A stretch of DNA of 64,000 bases from Streptantibioticus rubrisoli (GTDB lineage Bacteria > Actinomycetota > Actinomycetes > Streptomycetales > Streptomycetaceae): the NCBI RefSeq assembly GCF_024436055.1, contig NZ_JANFNH010000005.1:1-64000 (forward strand), read 5' to 3'. Of the stretch, positions 1-11,506 are shown piece by piece. The notes under the pieces were generated by a model that was not told where the DNA came from, ran no database searches, and saw nothing but the letters and a program-made list of their open reading frames with translations. Position numbers and translations under genes: made by a program. Position 1 is the stretch's first letter; every line of letters starts with the position of its first letter.

Positions 1-66
1 CTCCTCAACGGCATCCTCACCGCCCCCGCCCCCCCCCCCCGCACCCCTCGGCTACATGACGAAGCG

Positions 67-513
67 TCAGTCCTGCCGCTTGGGCCGCCAGACCACCAGC
101 GCGCTGGTCTGCCGTACGTCCTCGTACGGCACCAGGTCACGCCGGTAGGAGGCGTGCACCGCCGCCTCGCGCTGGCGCATCGCGGCGGCGGCGCCCTCCA
201 GGCCCGACTGCAGTTCGGCGACCCGCGCCTGGAGCGCGGCCACCTGGTTCTCCAGCTCGATGATCCGCTTGATACCGGCGAGGTTGATGCCGTCCTGGCT
301 CAACTGCTGTACCTGGCGCAGCAGTTCGATGTCCCGCGCCGAGTACCGGCGGCCACGCCCGGCGGTACGGTCCGGGCACACCAGTCCCAACCGGTCGTAC
401 TGCCGCAGGGTCTGCGGGTGCAGCCCTGACAGCTGAGCGGCGACCGAGATCACATACACTGGTGACTCGTCCGTCAGCTCGTACGGGTTGCGGCGTGCGC
501 CCCGGCCGTCCAT
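67..513 (-). CDS. hspR: HspR, MerR-family heat-shock repressor
   Basis: Represses the dnaK operon by binding HAIR inverted repeats, with DnaK as co-repressor in known streptomycetes. The 148-residue protein has a MerR-type winged helix near residues 19-85 (YVISVAAQLSGLHPQTLRQY, then a wing ending RYSARDIELL) and a coiled-coil stretch near 90-115. It is the last gene of dnaK-grpE-dnaJ-hspR, one base after dnaJ, as in other Streptomyces. Two HAIR sites lie upstream of dnaK, so autoregulation is expected. Identification rests on sequence and operon position. Confidence 0.95.
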   Translation of the reverse strand: MDGRGARRNPYELTDESPVYVISVAAQLSGLHPQTLRQYDRLGLVCPDRTAGRGRRYSARDIELLRQVQQLSQDGINLAGIKRIIELENQVAALQARVAELQSGLEGAAAAMRQREAAVHASYRRDLVPYEDVRQTSALVVWRPKRQD

Positions 514-514
514 C

Positions 515-1690
515 TCAAGCTCCCTTCGCGGCCTTGAACAGCTCTGCCCGCGGATCCTGCTCCGCGGTCGCCTCTCGGTACGACTCCAGCGCGTCCAGCG
601 CCTTGCCGTCCACTGACGGCGGTACCGCCACCTCCACCGTCACCAGCAGATCGCCGCGGCTACCGTCCTTGCGGGTGGCGCCCTTGCCGCGGGCCCGCAG
701 CGTACGGCCGTTCGGGGTGCCGGGCGGCAGCTTCAGCGTCACCGGCGGCCCGCCCAGTGTCGGTACCCGGATCTCGGCGCCGAGCACCGCCTCCGGGAAG
801 GTGACCGGCACGGTGACCGTCAGGTTGTCCCCCTTGCGCCCGAACACCGGGTGCGCGCCGACGTGTACGACGACGTAGAGGTCCCCCGCCGGGCCGCCGC
901 GCTCGCCCGGCGCGCCCTTGCCGCGCAGCCGGATCCGCTGGCCGTCGCTGACGCCCGCCGGAATCCGGACCTGCATGGTGCGCGCGCTCTTGGCCCGCCC
1001 GCTGCCCTTGCAGACGTCGCAGGGGTCCTGGGCGATCATGCCCCGGCCCTTGCACTCCACGCAGGGATCGGTGAGCGAGAACCCGCCGCCGGAGCCCCGG
1101 GAGACCTGCCCGGTGCCCACGCAGGTCGGGCAGACCCGTGGCGTACCGTTTTTGTCACCGGTTCCGGCGCAGCTCTTGCACGGTGCCGAACTCGACATCC
1201 GCAGCGGCACGGTGGCCCCGTCCACCGCCTCGGTGAAGCTCAGCGTCACCTCGGACTCGATGTCCTGACCGCGCCGCGGCTGGGTACGCGTCGCCCCCCC
1301 GCGTCCGAAAAGTCCCCCGAACACGTCACCGAGACCGCCGCCGAAGCCCCCGCCACCCGTGCCGGTGCCGGTGTGGGCCCCGCCGAACAGGTCGCCGAGG
1401 TCGAAGTTGAACCCGCCCGGTCCGGCTGGACCGCCCTGCCGGAAGCCGCCGTTGCCGAACAGGGTGCGCGCCTCGTCGTACTCCTTGCGGCGCTTGGGGT
1501 CCGACAGCACGTCGTTGGCCTCGGAGATCTCCTTGAAGCGCTCCTCGGCCTTCGGGTTGTTCTTGTTGGCGTCCGGGTGGAACTCGCGGGCGAGCTTCCG
1601 GTACGCCTTCTTGATCTCAGCCTCGGTCGCGTCCTTGGGGACGCCGAGAACCTTGTAGTAGTCCTTCTCGATGAAGTCCTTGGTGCTCAT
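515..1690 (-). CDS. dnaJ: DnaJ co-chaperone (type I Hsp40)
   Basis: Stimulates the DnaK ATPase and presents substrates. The 391-residue protein has an N-terminal J domain with the HPD motif ([10 protein letters not shown], about residues 37-46), a Gly/Phe-rich linker (residues 80-130), four CxxCxGxG zinc repeats ([32 protein letters not shown]) and a C-terminal substrate-binding region. It lies between grpE (39 bases upstream) and hspR (one base downstream) in the heat-shock operon. Streptomyces usually has a second dnaJ elsewhere; this is the operon-linked copy. Confidence 0.97.
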   Translation of the reverse strand: MSTKDFIEKDYYKVLGVPKDATEAEIKKAYRKLAREFHPDANKNNPKAEERFKEISEANDVLSDPKRRKEYDEARTLFGNGGFRQGGPAGPGGFNFDLGDLFGGAHTGTGTGGGGFGGGLGDVFGGLFGRGGATRTQPRRGQDIESEVTLSFTEAVDGATVPLRMSSSAPCKSCAGTGDKNGTPRVCPTCVGTGQVSRGSGGGFSLTDPCVECKGRGMIAQDPCDVCKGSGRAKSARTMQVRIPAGVSDGQRIRLRGKGAPGERGGPAGDLYVVVHVGAHPVFGRKGDNLTVTVPVTFPEAVLGAEIRVPTLGGPPVTLKLPPGTPNGRTLRARGKGATRKDGSRGDLLVTVEVAVPPSVDGKALDALESYREATAEQDPRAELFKAAKGA

Positions 1691-1729
1691 CCCCGGCGTC
1701 CCTCCTCTCCTACCTCAACTGCCGACGCG

Positions 1730-4257
<2,528 letters not shown>

Positions 4258-4260
4258 CTA

Positions 4261-4281
4261 CTTGAGTGGAACTGACTCAAG
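4261..4281. promoter_or_regulatory. HAIR operator 1 (HspR-binding site)
   Basis: Exact match to the HAIR consensus: CTTGAGT, seven bases, ACTCAAG. It lies 19 bases upstream of the dnaK start codon. HspR encoded at the end of this operon is the expected ligand. Confidence 0.95.
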
Positions 4282-4312
4282 GGTGCCGGACACCCAGGCG
4301 GGTGTCAACAGA

Positions 4313-4333
4313 CATGAGTCCGAACGACTCAAG
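4313..4333. promoter_or_regulatory. HAIR operator 2 (HspR-binding site)
   Basis: Second HAIR copy upstream of dnaK: CATGAGT, seven bases, ACTCAAG, one mismatch from consensus in the first arm. The 5' ends of the two sites are 52 bases apart. Tandem HAIR sites are typical of Streptomyces dnaK promoters. Confidence 0.9.
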
Positions 4334-4452
4334 TCTCCTGCGAATCAGCGGCGCATAAGGCTCGACCAGGCACCCTGATCAGCGACACAGATCACCGAGT
4401 GAGCGACTGTATGACCCCGAACAGAACGGGTAATCTCGGAAGACGACTTAAG

Positions 4453-4466
4453 TTACTGCTTAGTAA
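4453..4466. promoter_or_regulatory. Short inverted repeat upstream of the Fe-S oxidoreductase gene
   Basis: TTACT, four bases, AGTAA, 46 bases before the 4512 start codon and in the A+T-rich part of the intergenic region. It could be a TetR/FadR-type operator for a gene in fatty-acid oxidation, but no cognate regulator is nearby. Only the symmetry is seen. Confidence 0.3.
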
Positions 4467-4511
4467 TCCCCATTAACCGACCTCCGCTCTCGCAGGCCCG
4501 AGGAGCCCCTC

Positions 4512-6803
4512 ATGCAACTCGCCGCGATCGTCGTTTCGCTGGTGCTAGCCGCGGTCGGCGTTGCGCTGTTCGCCCGAGCTTTCGCGCAGATCTACCGCTT
4601 CGTACGGCTCGGCCAGCCGGTGCCCGCCGGGACACGCACCGACAACTGGCAACAGCGCACCATCACCGTGGTCAAGGAGTTCCTCGGCCACACCCGCATG
4701 AACAAGTGGGGCATCGTCGGCTTCGCGCACTGGTTCGTCGCGGTCGGCTTCTTCACCCTGTTCCTGACGATCGTCAACGCCTTCGGCCAGCTGTTCAAGG
4801 CCGACTGGCTGCTGCCGATCATCGGGGACTGGACGCCGTACGGCGTCTTCGTGGACTTCGTCGGCGTGATGACCACGCTGGGCATCCTCGTGCTCATCGT
4901 GATCCGCCAGCTGAACCACCCGAGGCGGCCGGGCCGCAAGTCGCGGTTCGCGGGCTCCAACTTCGGCCAGGCGTACTTCGTCGAGTACGTGATCCTGATC
5001 ATTGGCGTGTGCATCTACACGCTGCACGCGCTCGACGGCGCCCAGCACGACGTCAACCACTACCAGGCGGCGTACTTCCTGTCGTACCCGCTGATCGCCG
5101 CGCTGCACGGACTGTCGCTGGGCACCCTGCAGAACCTGACCTACCTCTTCGCGATGATCAAGATCGCGACCTCCTTCATCTGGATGATCACGGTCTCCCT
5201 CAAGACCGACATGGGCATCGCCTGGCACCGCTTCCTCGCCTTCCCCAACATCTGGTTCAAGCGCGAGTCCAGCGGCGAGGTGGCCCTCGGCGCGCTGCAG
5301 CCGATGGTCTCCGGCGGCGAGCCGATCAACTTCGAGGACCCGGGCGAGGACGACCAGTTCGGCGTCTCGCAGATCGAGCACTTCTCCTGGAAGGGCATCC
5401 TCGACTTCTCCACCTGCACCGAGTGCGGCCGCTGCCAGTCGCAGTGCCCCGCCTGGAACACCGGCAAGCCGCTGTCTCCCAAGCTCCTGATCATGTCACT
5501 GCGCGACCACGCGCACGCCAAGGCCCCGTACCTGCTGGCGGGCGGCGGCAAGACCATGGAGGGCGAGGAGAAGGCCACCGAAGAGCAGCTCAAGGACGTC
5601 CCGGCCAGCGCGCTGGCCGAGGCCGAGCGCCCACTGATCGGCACCGCCGAGGAGAACGGCGTCATCGACCCGGACGTCCTGTGGTCCTGCACCACCTGCG
5701 GCGCCTGCGTCGAGCAGTGCCCGGTGGACATCGAGCACGTCGACCACATCGTCGACATGCGCCGCTACCAGGTGATGATCGAGTCCTCGTTCCCGTCCGA
5801 GGCGGGGACGATGCTCAAGAACCTGGAGAAGAAGGGCAACCCCTGGGGTCTGCCGAAGAAGCAGCGGCTCGCCTGGGTCAAGGAAGTCGACTTCGAGGTG
5901 CCGATCGTCGGCGAGGACGTGGAGGACCTCACCGAGGTCGAGTACCTGTACTGGGTCGGCTGCGCGGGCGCGCTGGAGGACCGGGCCAAGAAGACCACCA
6001 AGGCCTTCGCGGAGCTGCTGCACATCGCGGGCGTGAAGTTCGCCATCATGGGCGGCGAGGAGAACTGCACCGGTGACTCCGCCCGCCGCCTGGGCAACGA
6101 GTTCCTCTTCCAGCAGCTCGGCGCCGAGAACGTGGCGATGCTGAACATGGCGTTCGGCGAGACTGATGACGACAGCGCCTCCGGCGCGGACTCGGCCCCG
6201 GCGGCCAAGAAGCCGAAGTCCCAGAAGAAGATCGTCGCGACCTGCCCGCACTGCTTCAACACCATCGCCAACGAGTACCCGCAGCTCGGCGGCGAGTACG
6301 AGGTCATCCACCACACCCAGTTGCTGCAACACCTGGTGGACGAGGGCAAGTTGGTGCCGGTCACCCCGGTCGAGGGCATCATCACGTACCACGACCCGTG
6401 CTACCTCGGCCGCCACAACAAGGTCTACACACCGCCGCGCGAGATCATCGCCAAGGTGCCGGGCCTGCGCAACGAGGAGATGCACCGCCACAAGGAGCGC
6501 GGCTTCTGCTGTGGCGCGGGCGGCGCGCGGATGTGGATGGAGGAGCGGATCGGCAAGCGCATCAACAACGAGCGCGTCGACGAGGCCCTCTCCCTCAACC
6601 CGGACATCGTCTCCACCGCCTGCCCGTTCTGCCTGGTCATGCTGACCGACTCGGTCAATGGCAAGAAGAACGAGGGCAAGGCCAAGGAGTCCGTCCAGGT
6701 GGTGGACGTCGCCCAGCTCCTGCTCGACTCGGTGAAGGCCCCGGCGGGCCCCGCCGGTGACCCGCAGTCCACCGAGCAGCCGGAGCCGGAACCGGCGAAG
6801 TAG
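4512..6803 (+). CDS. Membrane-bound (Fe-S) oxidoreductase, EtfD-like
   Basis: Probably accepts electrons from ETF during fatty-acid beta-oxidation and passes them to the quinone pool, as Mycobacterium tuberculosis EtfD (Rv0338c) does. The 763-residue protein starts with a nitrate-reductase-gamma-like membrane domain (residues 1 to about 240, several helices). Two 4Fe-4S motifs follow (CTECGRCQSQCP and CTTCGACVEQCP). Two CCG-type domains end it (ENCTGDSARRLGNE, CPHCFNTIANEYP, HDPCYLGRHN, GFCCGAGGARMWMEE, CPFCLVML). An acidic insert (residues about 552-580) separates the CCG domains. Divergent from dnaK; a hairpin terminator follows. The EtfD role is inferred from family resemblance. Confidence 0.88.
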   Translation: MQLAAIVVSLVLAAVGVALFARAFAQIYRFVRLGQPVPAGTRTDNWQQRTITVVKEFLGHTRMNKWGIVGFAHWFVAVGFFTLFLTIVNAFGQLFKADWLLPIIGDWTPYGVFVDFVGVMTTLGILVLIVIRQLNHPRRPGRKSRFAGSNFGQAYFVEYVILIIGVCIYTLHALDGAQHDVNHYQAAYFLSYPLIAALHGLSLGTLQNLTYLFAMIKIATSFIWMITVSLKTDMGIAWHRFLAFPNIWFKRESSGEVALGALQPMVSGGEPINFEDPGEDDQFGVSQIEHFSWKGILDFSTCTECGRCQSQCPAWNTGKPLSPKLLIMSLRDHAHAKAPYLLAGGGKTMEGEEKATEEQLKDVPASALAEAERPLIGTAEENGVIDPDVLWSCTTCGACVEQCPVDIEHVDHIVDMRRYQVMIESSFPSEAGTMLKNLEKKGNPWGLPKKQRLAWVKEVDFEVPIVGEDVEDLTEVEYLYWVGCAGALEDRAKKTTKAFAELLHIAGVKFAIMGGEENCTGDSARRLGNEFLFQQLGAENVAMLNMAFGETDDDSASGADSAPAAKKPKSQKKIVATCPHCFNTIANEYPQLGGEYEVIHHTQLLQHLVDEGKLVPVTPVEGIITYHDPCYLGRHNKVYTPPREIIAKVPGLRNEEMHRHKERGFCCGAGGARMWMEERIGKRINNERVDEALSLNPDIVSTACPFCLVMLTDSVNGKKNEGKAKESVQVVDVAQLLLDSVKAPAGPAGDPQSTEQPEPEPAK

Positions 6804-6823
6804 GCACTCGCTGCGGCTGATAC

Positions 6824-6855
6824 GGCCGGGACCGCGTCAACCAGCGGTCCCGGCC
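6824..6855 (+). terminator. Rho-independent-type hairpin
   Basis: A perfect 12-base stem (GGCCGGGACCGC / GCGGTCCCGGCC) with an 8-base loop starts 21 bases after the stop codon of the Fe-S oxidoreductase gene. TT-containing sequence follows but there is no long T run, as is common in Streptomyces. Confidence 0.8.
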
Positions 6856-6961
6856 GACTTCTTTGCGCGCCTGCCCTGACTTGTCACAGCTTGGTAGTAA
6901 ACCCCGGCCGAAAACGGGGGACGGGACCCGCCCAACGCCGGATACGGGTACGTTCGGGAGC

Positions 6962-7876
6962 GTGGCAGGATTCAGGATCGGACGCGGACGAGGCCAGGCC
7001 GAGGCCCAGTGGCCCCGTCCCACTCAGCACAGCGGCGGCTACCCCCCGCACCAGCAGCCCACCCAGCCCGGGTACCGGCCTGACATGCCCCCGCCCGGCC
7101 AGCCGGAGTACTTCGGCGACACGCGCACGTCGTACGGCAGGCCGACGGGGTACGACGACGCCCCGGGCCACACCCAGGCGTTCGCCGTCGGCGAGGCCCC
7201 GGACGCGTACGCGCACAGCGGCCCGTACCAGCAGTACGACGGCGGACAGTACGACGGACGGTACGACGACGGGCAGTACGACGACGGTCATGTCGCCACC
7301 TACCGCGCGGGCCAGTCGGCCGCCCCGCCCACCGGGCCCCGGCTGCACTGGAAGGAACTGCTCAGCGGCATAGCGCTGCGCCCCGGCCAGACCTTCTGGC
7401 AGATGCGCGACTACCAGGTGTGGGGCCCGGCGCTGATCGTCACGTTCGTCTACGGCCTGCTGGCCGTCTTCGGCTTCGACACCGCTCGCAAGGATGTCCT
7501 CAACTCCACCTTCTCCAACAGCATTCCGTGGGTGCTGAGCACCGCGGTCGCGGTGGTGCTGAGCGGCCTGATGACCGGTGCGGTCACCCATGCGCTGGCC
7601 AGGCAGTTCGGCGGGGACGGCGGCTGGGCGCCGACGATCGGCCTGTCCATGCTGATCACATCACTCACCGACGCCCCGCGACTGCTGTTCGCCCTCTTCC
7701 TGGGCGGCGGCAACGGCCTTGTCCAGGTGCTGGGTTGGCTGACCTGGCTGGCCTGCGGGGCGCTGCTCACCTCGATGGTGAGCAAGTCCCACGACCTGCC
7801 GTGGCAGAAGGCGTTGGGCGCTTCGTCGATCCAACTCATCGCGCTGCTGGTGCTGTTCAAGCTGCCGACGCTGTAA
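6962..7876 (+). CDS. Yip1-family integral membrane protein
   Basis: Function unknown. I use the GTG start at 6962, giving a 304-residue protein that opens VAGFRIGRGRGQ, the usual opening of this Streptomyces family; an in-frame start at 6863 is less likely. Residues 20-115 are rich in Pro, Gln, Tyr and Asp with repeated YDDGQYDDG-like units. From about residue 130 there are four or five hydrophobic segments of the Yip1 domain (WGPALIVTFVYGLLAVFGF, IPWVLSTAVAVVLSGLMTGA, LGWLTWLACGALL, IQLIALLVLFKL). It converges on the stranded 3' end of the PRTase gene. Confidence 0.8.
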   Translation: MAGFRIGRGRGQAEAQWPRPTQHSGGYPPHQQPTQPGYRPDMPPPGQPEYFGDTRTSYGRPTGYDDAPGHTQAFAVGEAPDAYAHSGPYQQYDGGQYDGRYDDGQYDDGHVATYRAGQSAAPPTGPRLHWKELLSGIALRPGQTFWQMRDYQVWGPALIVTFVYGLLAVFGFDTARKDVLNSTFSNSIPWVLSTAVAVVLSGLMTGAVTHALARQFGGDGGWAPTIGLSMLITSLTDAPRLLFALFLGGGNGLVQVLGWLTWLACGALLTSMVSKSHDLPWQKALGASSIQLIALLVLFKLPTL

Positions 7877-7901
7877 CGCCTGCGGGCGCCGCGGTAACGG
7901 G

Positions 7902-7961
7902 TCAGGCGTCGAGGACCTGGCCCACCCGGCGCACGACGGGCGGCTCCACGCTCCAGACGAA
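7902..7961 (-). pseudogene. Stranded 3' end of the PRTase gene (attL side of element 1)
   Basis: Read on the minus strand, these 60 bases encode FVWSVEPPVVRRVGQVLDA and a stop. This resembles the C-terminus expected for the PRTase whose middle piece ends ...INFPWSVLPP... at 22313-22693. The fragment has no start and converges on the Yip1 gene. The best reading is that the serine-integrase element recombined within the Phe-x-Trp codons and left the native 3' tail here. The low nucleotide identity between the two ends fits serine integrases, which need only a two-base common core. Confidence 0.75.
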
Positions 7962-8035
7962 ATGAACTCAATGAGGGTAGTAGCCTCTCCTTGCTCTGGC
8001 GCGGGCGTACCGCCAGGGCGGGGGAGGAACCGAGC

Positions 8036-9460
8036 ATGGCACGCAAGATCGCCATCTACACCCGGATCTCACGAGACGACGAGGGCGACGGCCTGGGAGT
8101 CGCCCGACAGCGCGAGGACTGCGAGCGACTGGCCGATCTACGTGGCTGGCGAGTCGCGAAGATCTACGAGGACAACGACGTGTCCGCGTACAAGCGCAAC
8201 GTCCGCCGCCCCGAGTTCGAGCTGATGCTTTCGGACTTAGACGCCGGGCTGGTCGATGGCGTGATCGCGTACGACCTCGACCGGCTGGCCCGGCAGCCGA
8301 GGGACCTTGAACGGCTGATCGACATCTACGACCAGCGCTCCCGACTCGTCTTCGCCACCGTCACCAACGACGTGAACCTGTCGACAGCGGACGGGCGGAC
8401 CATGGCCCGCGTCATGGTGGCGTTCGCCAACAAGTCGTCCCATGACACCTCGCGCCGCATCAAGCGCAAGCATCTTGAGCTGGCGCAGCAGGGGAAGCCG
8501 AACGGAGGACCGGCGCCGTACGGCTGGCAGAAGGACGGAAAGACGGTCGATCCCGAAGCAGCACGGCACATCCGCGAAGCCCAGAAGCAGATCCTCGCCG
8601 GAGTGCGCATCGGCACCATCCGCACGCGGTGGCAGGAAGCCGGACTCGGACACCCCCGCGAGGGAACGAAGAGGATGGCCCACCACCACCTGGAGCACAT
8701 CCTCACTAACCCCCGGCTGTGCGGCTACCGCACGTACCGAGGCGAGATCCTTCACGACGACGAGGGACAACCGGTCATCGGCGAGTGGGAGACGATCAAC
8801 ACGGTCGAGGAGTGGGAAGCCGTCTGCGCAGCGGTCGCCGAGCGCAAACGCAAGGCGCCAGGCCAATCGATCGCCCGCAAGTACCTGCTCTCCGGCATCG
8901 CTCGCTGCGGACTGTGCCACAACAAGATCCGTGGACAGGTCAACAGGAAGTGGAAGCCCGGCTCCAAGGCAGCGAAGTTCACCTACCAGTGCTCCAAGGT
9001 CAACGGAGGCTGCGGCAAGGTCGGACGCGTCGGCGAACCGATAGACGAGTTCATCATCGATCTGGTGCTGCAAGAACAGCGCCGCGAAGCCGCCGCGGCG
9101 GACATCCCCGTAGAGGCCCGCTGGCCCAAGGAAGCCGAACTAGCGGACACCGAATCGGAAATCGCTAAGCTGATCAAGGCGAAGAAGGCTGGAAGGCTCA
9201 GCGTGTCTACCCTGCTCCAGCTCCTTCCCGACCTGGAGCGCAAACGCGACGAGCTGAAGCTTGAGCGAGCACGCTTCCGCAAGGAAGCCAGGCGCGCGGA
9301 GTCCGTCGGCGCTGACATCGGCCAGAACTTTGAGGATCTACCAATAGAGAGGCAGCAGGCGATCATTCTCCACAGCCTCTCGGCCGTGCTGATCCACCCA
9401 GCCGGACGAGGAGCCCGCAAGTTCGACCCCGATCTGATCGAACCAGTCTGGCGAGAGTAG
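8036..9460 (+). CDS. Large serine recombinase (integrase)
   Basis: Catalyses site-specific integration of element 1. The 474-residue protein has an N-terminal resolvase domain with the nucleophile in YTRISRDD (Ser12) and the conserved Arg segment YDLDRLARQPRD. A recombinase domain (about residues 165-265), a Cys-rich zinc ribbon (CGLCHNK ... YQCSKVNGGCGK) and a coiled-coil region (about 370-440) follow. The ATG at 8036 comes shortly after a GGGGGAGGAA ribosome-binding site. It sits right beside the attL junction in the PRTase remnant. A strong terminator follows. Confidence 0.95.
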   Translation: MARKIAIYTRISRDDEGDGLGVARQREDCERLADLRGWRVAKIYEDNDVSAYKRNVRRPEFELMLSDLDAGLVDGVIAYDLDRLARQPRDLERLIDIYDQRSRLVFATVTNDVNLSTADGRTMARVMVAFANKSSHDTSRRIKRKHLELAQQGKPNGGPAPYGWQKDGKTVDPEAARHIREAQKQILAGVRIGTIRTRWQEAGLGHPREGTKRMAHHHLEHILTNPRLCGYRTYRGEILHDDEGQPVIGEWETINTVEEWEAVCAAVAERKRKAPGQSIARKYLLSGIARCGLCHNKIRGQVNRKWKPGSKAAKFTYQCSKVNGGCGKVGRVGEPIDEFIIDLVLQEQRREAAAADIPVEARWPKEAELADTESEIAKLIKAKKAGRLSVSTLLQLLPDLERKRDELKLERARFRKEARRAESVGADIGQNFEDLPIERQQAIILHSLSAVLIHPAGRGARKFDPDLIEPVWRE

Positions 9461-9465
9461 ACACC

Positions 9466-9497
9466 AAGAAGCCCCGGGCGTCTGTCCGGGGCTTCTT
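9466..9497 (+). terminator. Hairpin terminator after the serine integrase
   Basis: AAGAAGCCCCGG / CCGGGGCTTCTT, a perfect 12-base stem with an 8-base loop, beginning six bases after the integrase stop. It separates the integrase from the convergent rep gene. Confidence 0.9.
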
Positions 9498-9597
9498 CAC
9501 TGTCAGGTCCGATGAAGGACGAGCAGCCGCCGCACCCAGGCCCGATCACGTGCCGGGGCTCGATCGAGGTGCTTCTTTATCCACTCCTCGCGAGTGA

Positions 9598-11037
9598 TCA
9601 CCTTCTTCTGGTCCGGCAACTGGCCCCCCTCTCTGCCAGTTCCTCGCGGGCGACCTCGCGGTTGCGGGCGATGTCTTCTGCGATTCCGGCGGCGATGAGG
9701 GCGGCGCCGGGGCTGTGACCGGAGTCGATGTAACGCCAGCGCGAGTCGGTGACCGTGCCCGGGGCGTCTGCCAGGTCGGGGCCGCGTTCGTGTGCGGCGC
9801 GTTCGGCGCGCAGGGCTGCGTAAGTGGTGGAGTAGCGGCGGGACTTGGTGAGGACCTGGCCCCGGTATCCGAGGGTGTGAGCCCAGGCGCGCAGGCGCAG
9901 CGGTGCGAGTTCGGGCAGGCTGCCGAGGCGCCAGCAGGTGTGCATGAGTGTGCGGACGTGCGGCGATACTGGGGCCTGGTCGATCTCGGCAGGGTCGGTG
10001 ATGCGGTGGTCCGCGCCGACTCCGGTGTCGTTGGCGCCTTTTGTGATGTATTTGGCGACGTAGGCGGCAACGGCATCGTCGGCCAGGCCGTCACCGGCGC
10101 CGAAGGCCCGTAGCGTTCGGGTGTCGAGTTGGGCGCCCCAGGTGAGTTCGTGTTCGCCGAGTGCCGCGCTGTAGGGGGCGCGGAGATTGACCGCCGCAGC
10201 CGCGGTGCGCACGGTTTGGGCGAGCAGGTCCGCAGTCGCCCAGATCGGGGGCGGCGCGTCGGGGCTGCCGTTGCCGTCGATGCGGACCACGGCGTGGACG
10301 TGGACGGCGGCGCGTCGTTGGTACTCGGCGACCTTGGCGTACGAGACGCGGACGGTGTGGCGCAGGTCGGTGCGGGTGTGGCCGACGCGGGCAGCGAGGT
10401 GGTTGTACAGGTTGTCGGTGAACGCTTTCCACAGCCTTCCCGCGTACGCGTGCCACAGGATGTGTGCCGGGTAGTCGTAGCAGGCGGTACACAGTGGTTG
10501 GCCGACCTGCGGGTCGGTGTCGGCGTGGACCAGGCCGCAGCCGATCGGACGCCCGTGCTCGCAGTGGCCGCTGTCGCGTCGAGGCTGGCAGCGCTTCCCG
10601 TCGCTGGTGCGGTGGACGGTGCCGAAGGACGGGGCGGTGAGGGTCAGGAACAGCCGGGGCCGCTCGCGGACCGTTGCCGGGACGGTCTTGCCGCCGACGA
10701 GTCCGGCGCGGACCAGATGGTAGGTGTCGCCTGCGTGGAGGCGGGAGCAGGCCGGGCAGACGGTGGCACGGCGGTTGCGGCAGCGGACGAGAAGACGCTC
10801 ACCGGGTTCACCGGCCGTGTCGTAGTGATGGATCACCTCGCCGGTAGCCGCGTCCCGGGTGGTGGTGGAGCCGGTCAGGTGGATCGGGTGGGCACACCCG
10901 CCGGTGGCGCGGATCTGCTCCAGCCAACGCTGGAACAGCGGGTCTTGGGCGCGGGTGAGGATGTCGCGGTCGATGGTGGAGAGCTGACGCAGGCGCGCCG
11001 CACGGTCGAGTGTGACGCGCCGGTCAGCCGGGGTCAT
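9598..11037 (-). CDS. RepSA-type replication initiator of element 1
   Basis: Rolling-circle-type initiator that would replicate the excised circle, as RepSA does for pSAM2. The 479-residue protein shows the HUH-like metal site HVHAVVRIDG (about residue 245) and the segment YVAKYITKGA with candidate nucleophilic tyrosines (about residue 332). Cys-rich zinc-binding segments (CRNRRATVCPACSRLHAG, CTACYDYPAHI) lie near 130-150 and 200. It is clearly paralogous to the initiator of element 2. Its ATG overlaps the stop of a 30-codon upstream ORF, suggesting translational coupling. Confidence 0.88.
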   Translation of the reverse strand: MTPADRRVTLDRAARLRQLSTIDRDILTRAQDPLFQRWLEQIRATGGCAHPIHLTGSTTTRDAATGEVIHHYDTAGEPGERLLVRCRNRRATVCPACSRLHAGDTYHLVRAGLVGGKTVPATVRERPRLFLTLTAPSFGTVHRTSDGKRCQPRRDSGHCEHGRPIGCGLVHADTDPQVGQPLCTACYDYPAHILWHAYAGRLWKAFTDNLYNHLAARVGHTRTDLRHTVRVSYAKVAEYQRRAAVHVHAVVRIDGNGSPDAPPPIWATADLLAQTVRTAAAAVNLRAPYSAALGEHELTWGAQLDTRTLRAFGAGDGLADDAVAAYVAKYITKGANDTGVGADHRITDPAEIDQAPVSPHVRTLMHTCWRLGSLPELAPLRLRAWAHTLGYRGQVLTKSRRYSTTYAALRAERAAHERGPDLADAPGTVTDSRWRYIDSGHSPGAALIAAGIAEDIARNREVAREELAERGASCRTRRR

Positions 11038-11126
11038 GGTTCCGCTGGACGCGGTGATGGTGGGGACCTCCCGGGGTGGGCCGCCGAAGCGGCGCGGATG
11101 GTTGGGGCAGAGGGGTCTGCATCCAT
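11034..11126 (-). CDS. Short ORF coupled to rep (possible leader)
   Basis: A 30-codon ORF (MDADPSAPTIRAASAAHP...) with a good AAGGAG ribosome-binding site seven to nine bases upstream; its TGA overlaps the rep ATG (ATGA). No domain is recognisable. It is either a tiny protein of the transfer/replication operon or a leader peptide that couples rep translation. Only the start signal and overlap support it. Confidence 0.45.
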   Translation of the reverse strand: MDADPSAPTIRAASAAHPGRSPPSPRPAEP

Positions 11127-11161
11127 GGCGATCACTCCTTGTCAGGGGGTTGTTCGGGGGG

Positions 11162-11269
11162 TTAGCGGATGGTGCCTTGGCCTCGGCAGCAGCGGCAGCG
11201 CTTCCGGTGGCCGGTGCGGGTGGTGCGGGTGCGTTCGCCTTTGCAGATGGGGCAGATCACGCGGTGCAT
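11162..11269 (-). CDS. 35-residue zinc-ribbon-like protein
   Basis: Encodes MHRVICPICKGERT... ending CRCCRGQGTIR, with CPIC and CRCC pairs that look like a small DnaJ-type zinc knuckle. It lies between the small membrane-protein gene and rep, where AICEs of this type often carry tiny uncharacterised proteins. Function unknown. It may bind DNA or support transfer. Confidence 0.5.
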   Translation of the reverse strand: MHRVICPICKGERTRTTRTGHRKRCRCCRGQGTIR

Positions 11270-11302
11270 GGGCACAGTGGGGATGCCTCCCGAAGGGGGT
11301 GG

Positions 11303-11506
11303 TTAGTGGTGGAGGAAGCCGCCGAGCAGCCAGTTGATGACGCCGATCACGGCCCAGCCCATCGGGGTCAGTGCGACGTAGAAGCCGAACAGGCCGATGC
11401 ACAGCGCTTCCCAGAACTTCACGTCCTTGGAGCGGACCAGCAGCAGCGTGACGATCCCGAAGATCACCGCGACCGGCATGGTCGTGTTCAGGGACGACGT
11501 GTTCAT
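11303..11506 (-). CDS. Small two-helix membrane protein of the transfer operon (Spd-like)
   Basis: A 67-residue protein with two predicted membrane helices (residues about 11-24, VAVIFGIVTLLLV; and 34-63, ALCIGLFGFYVALTPMGWAV onward). Its start overlaps the FtsK stop by four bases, so it is in the same operon. Small hydrophobic proteins directly after Tra in Streptomyces conjugative elements are usually spread (Spd) proteins that help intramycelial plasmid distribution. No specific family is claimed. Confidence 0.65.
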   Translation of the reverse strand: MNTSSLNTTMPVAVIFGIVTLLLVRSKDVKFWEALCIGLFGFYVALTPMGWAVIGVINWLLGGFLHH

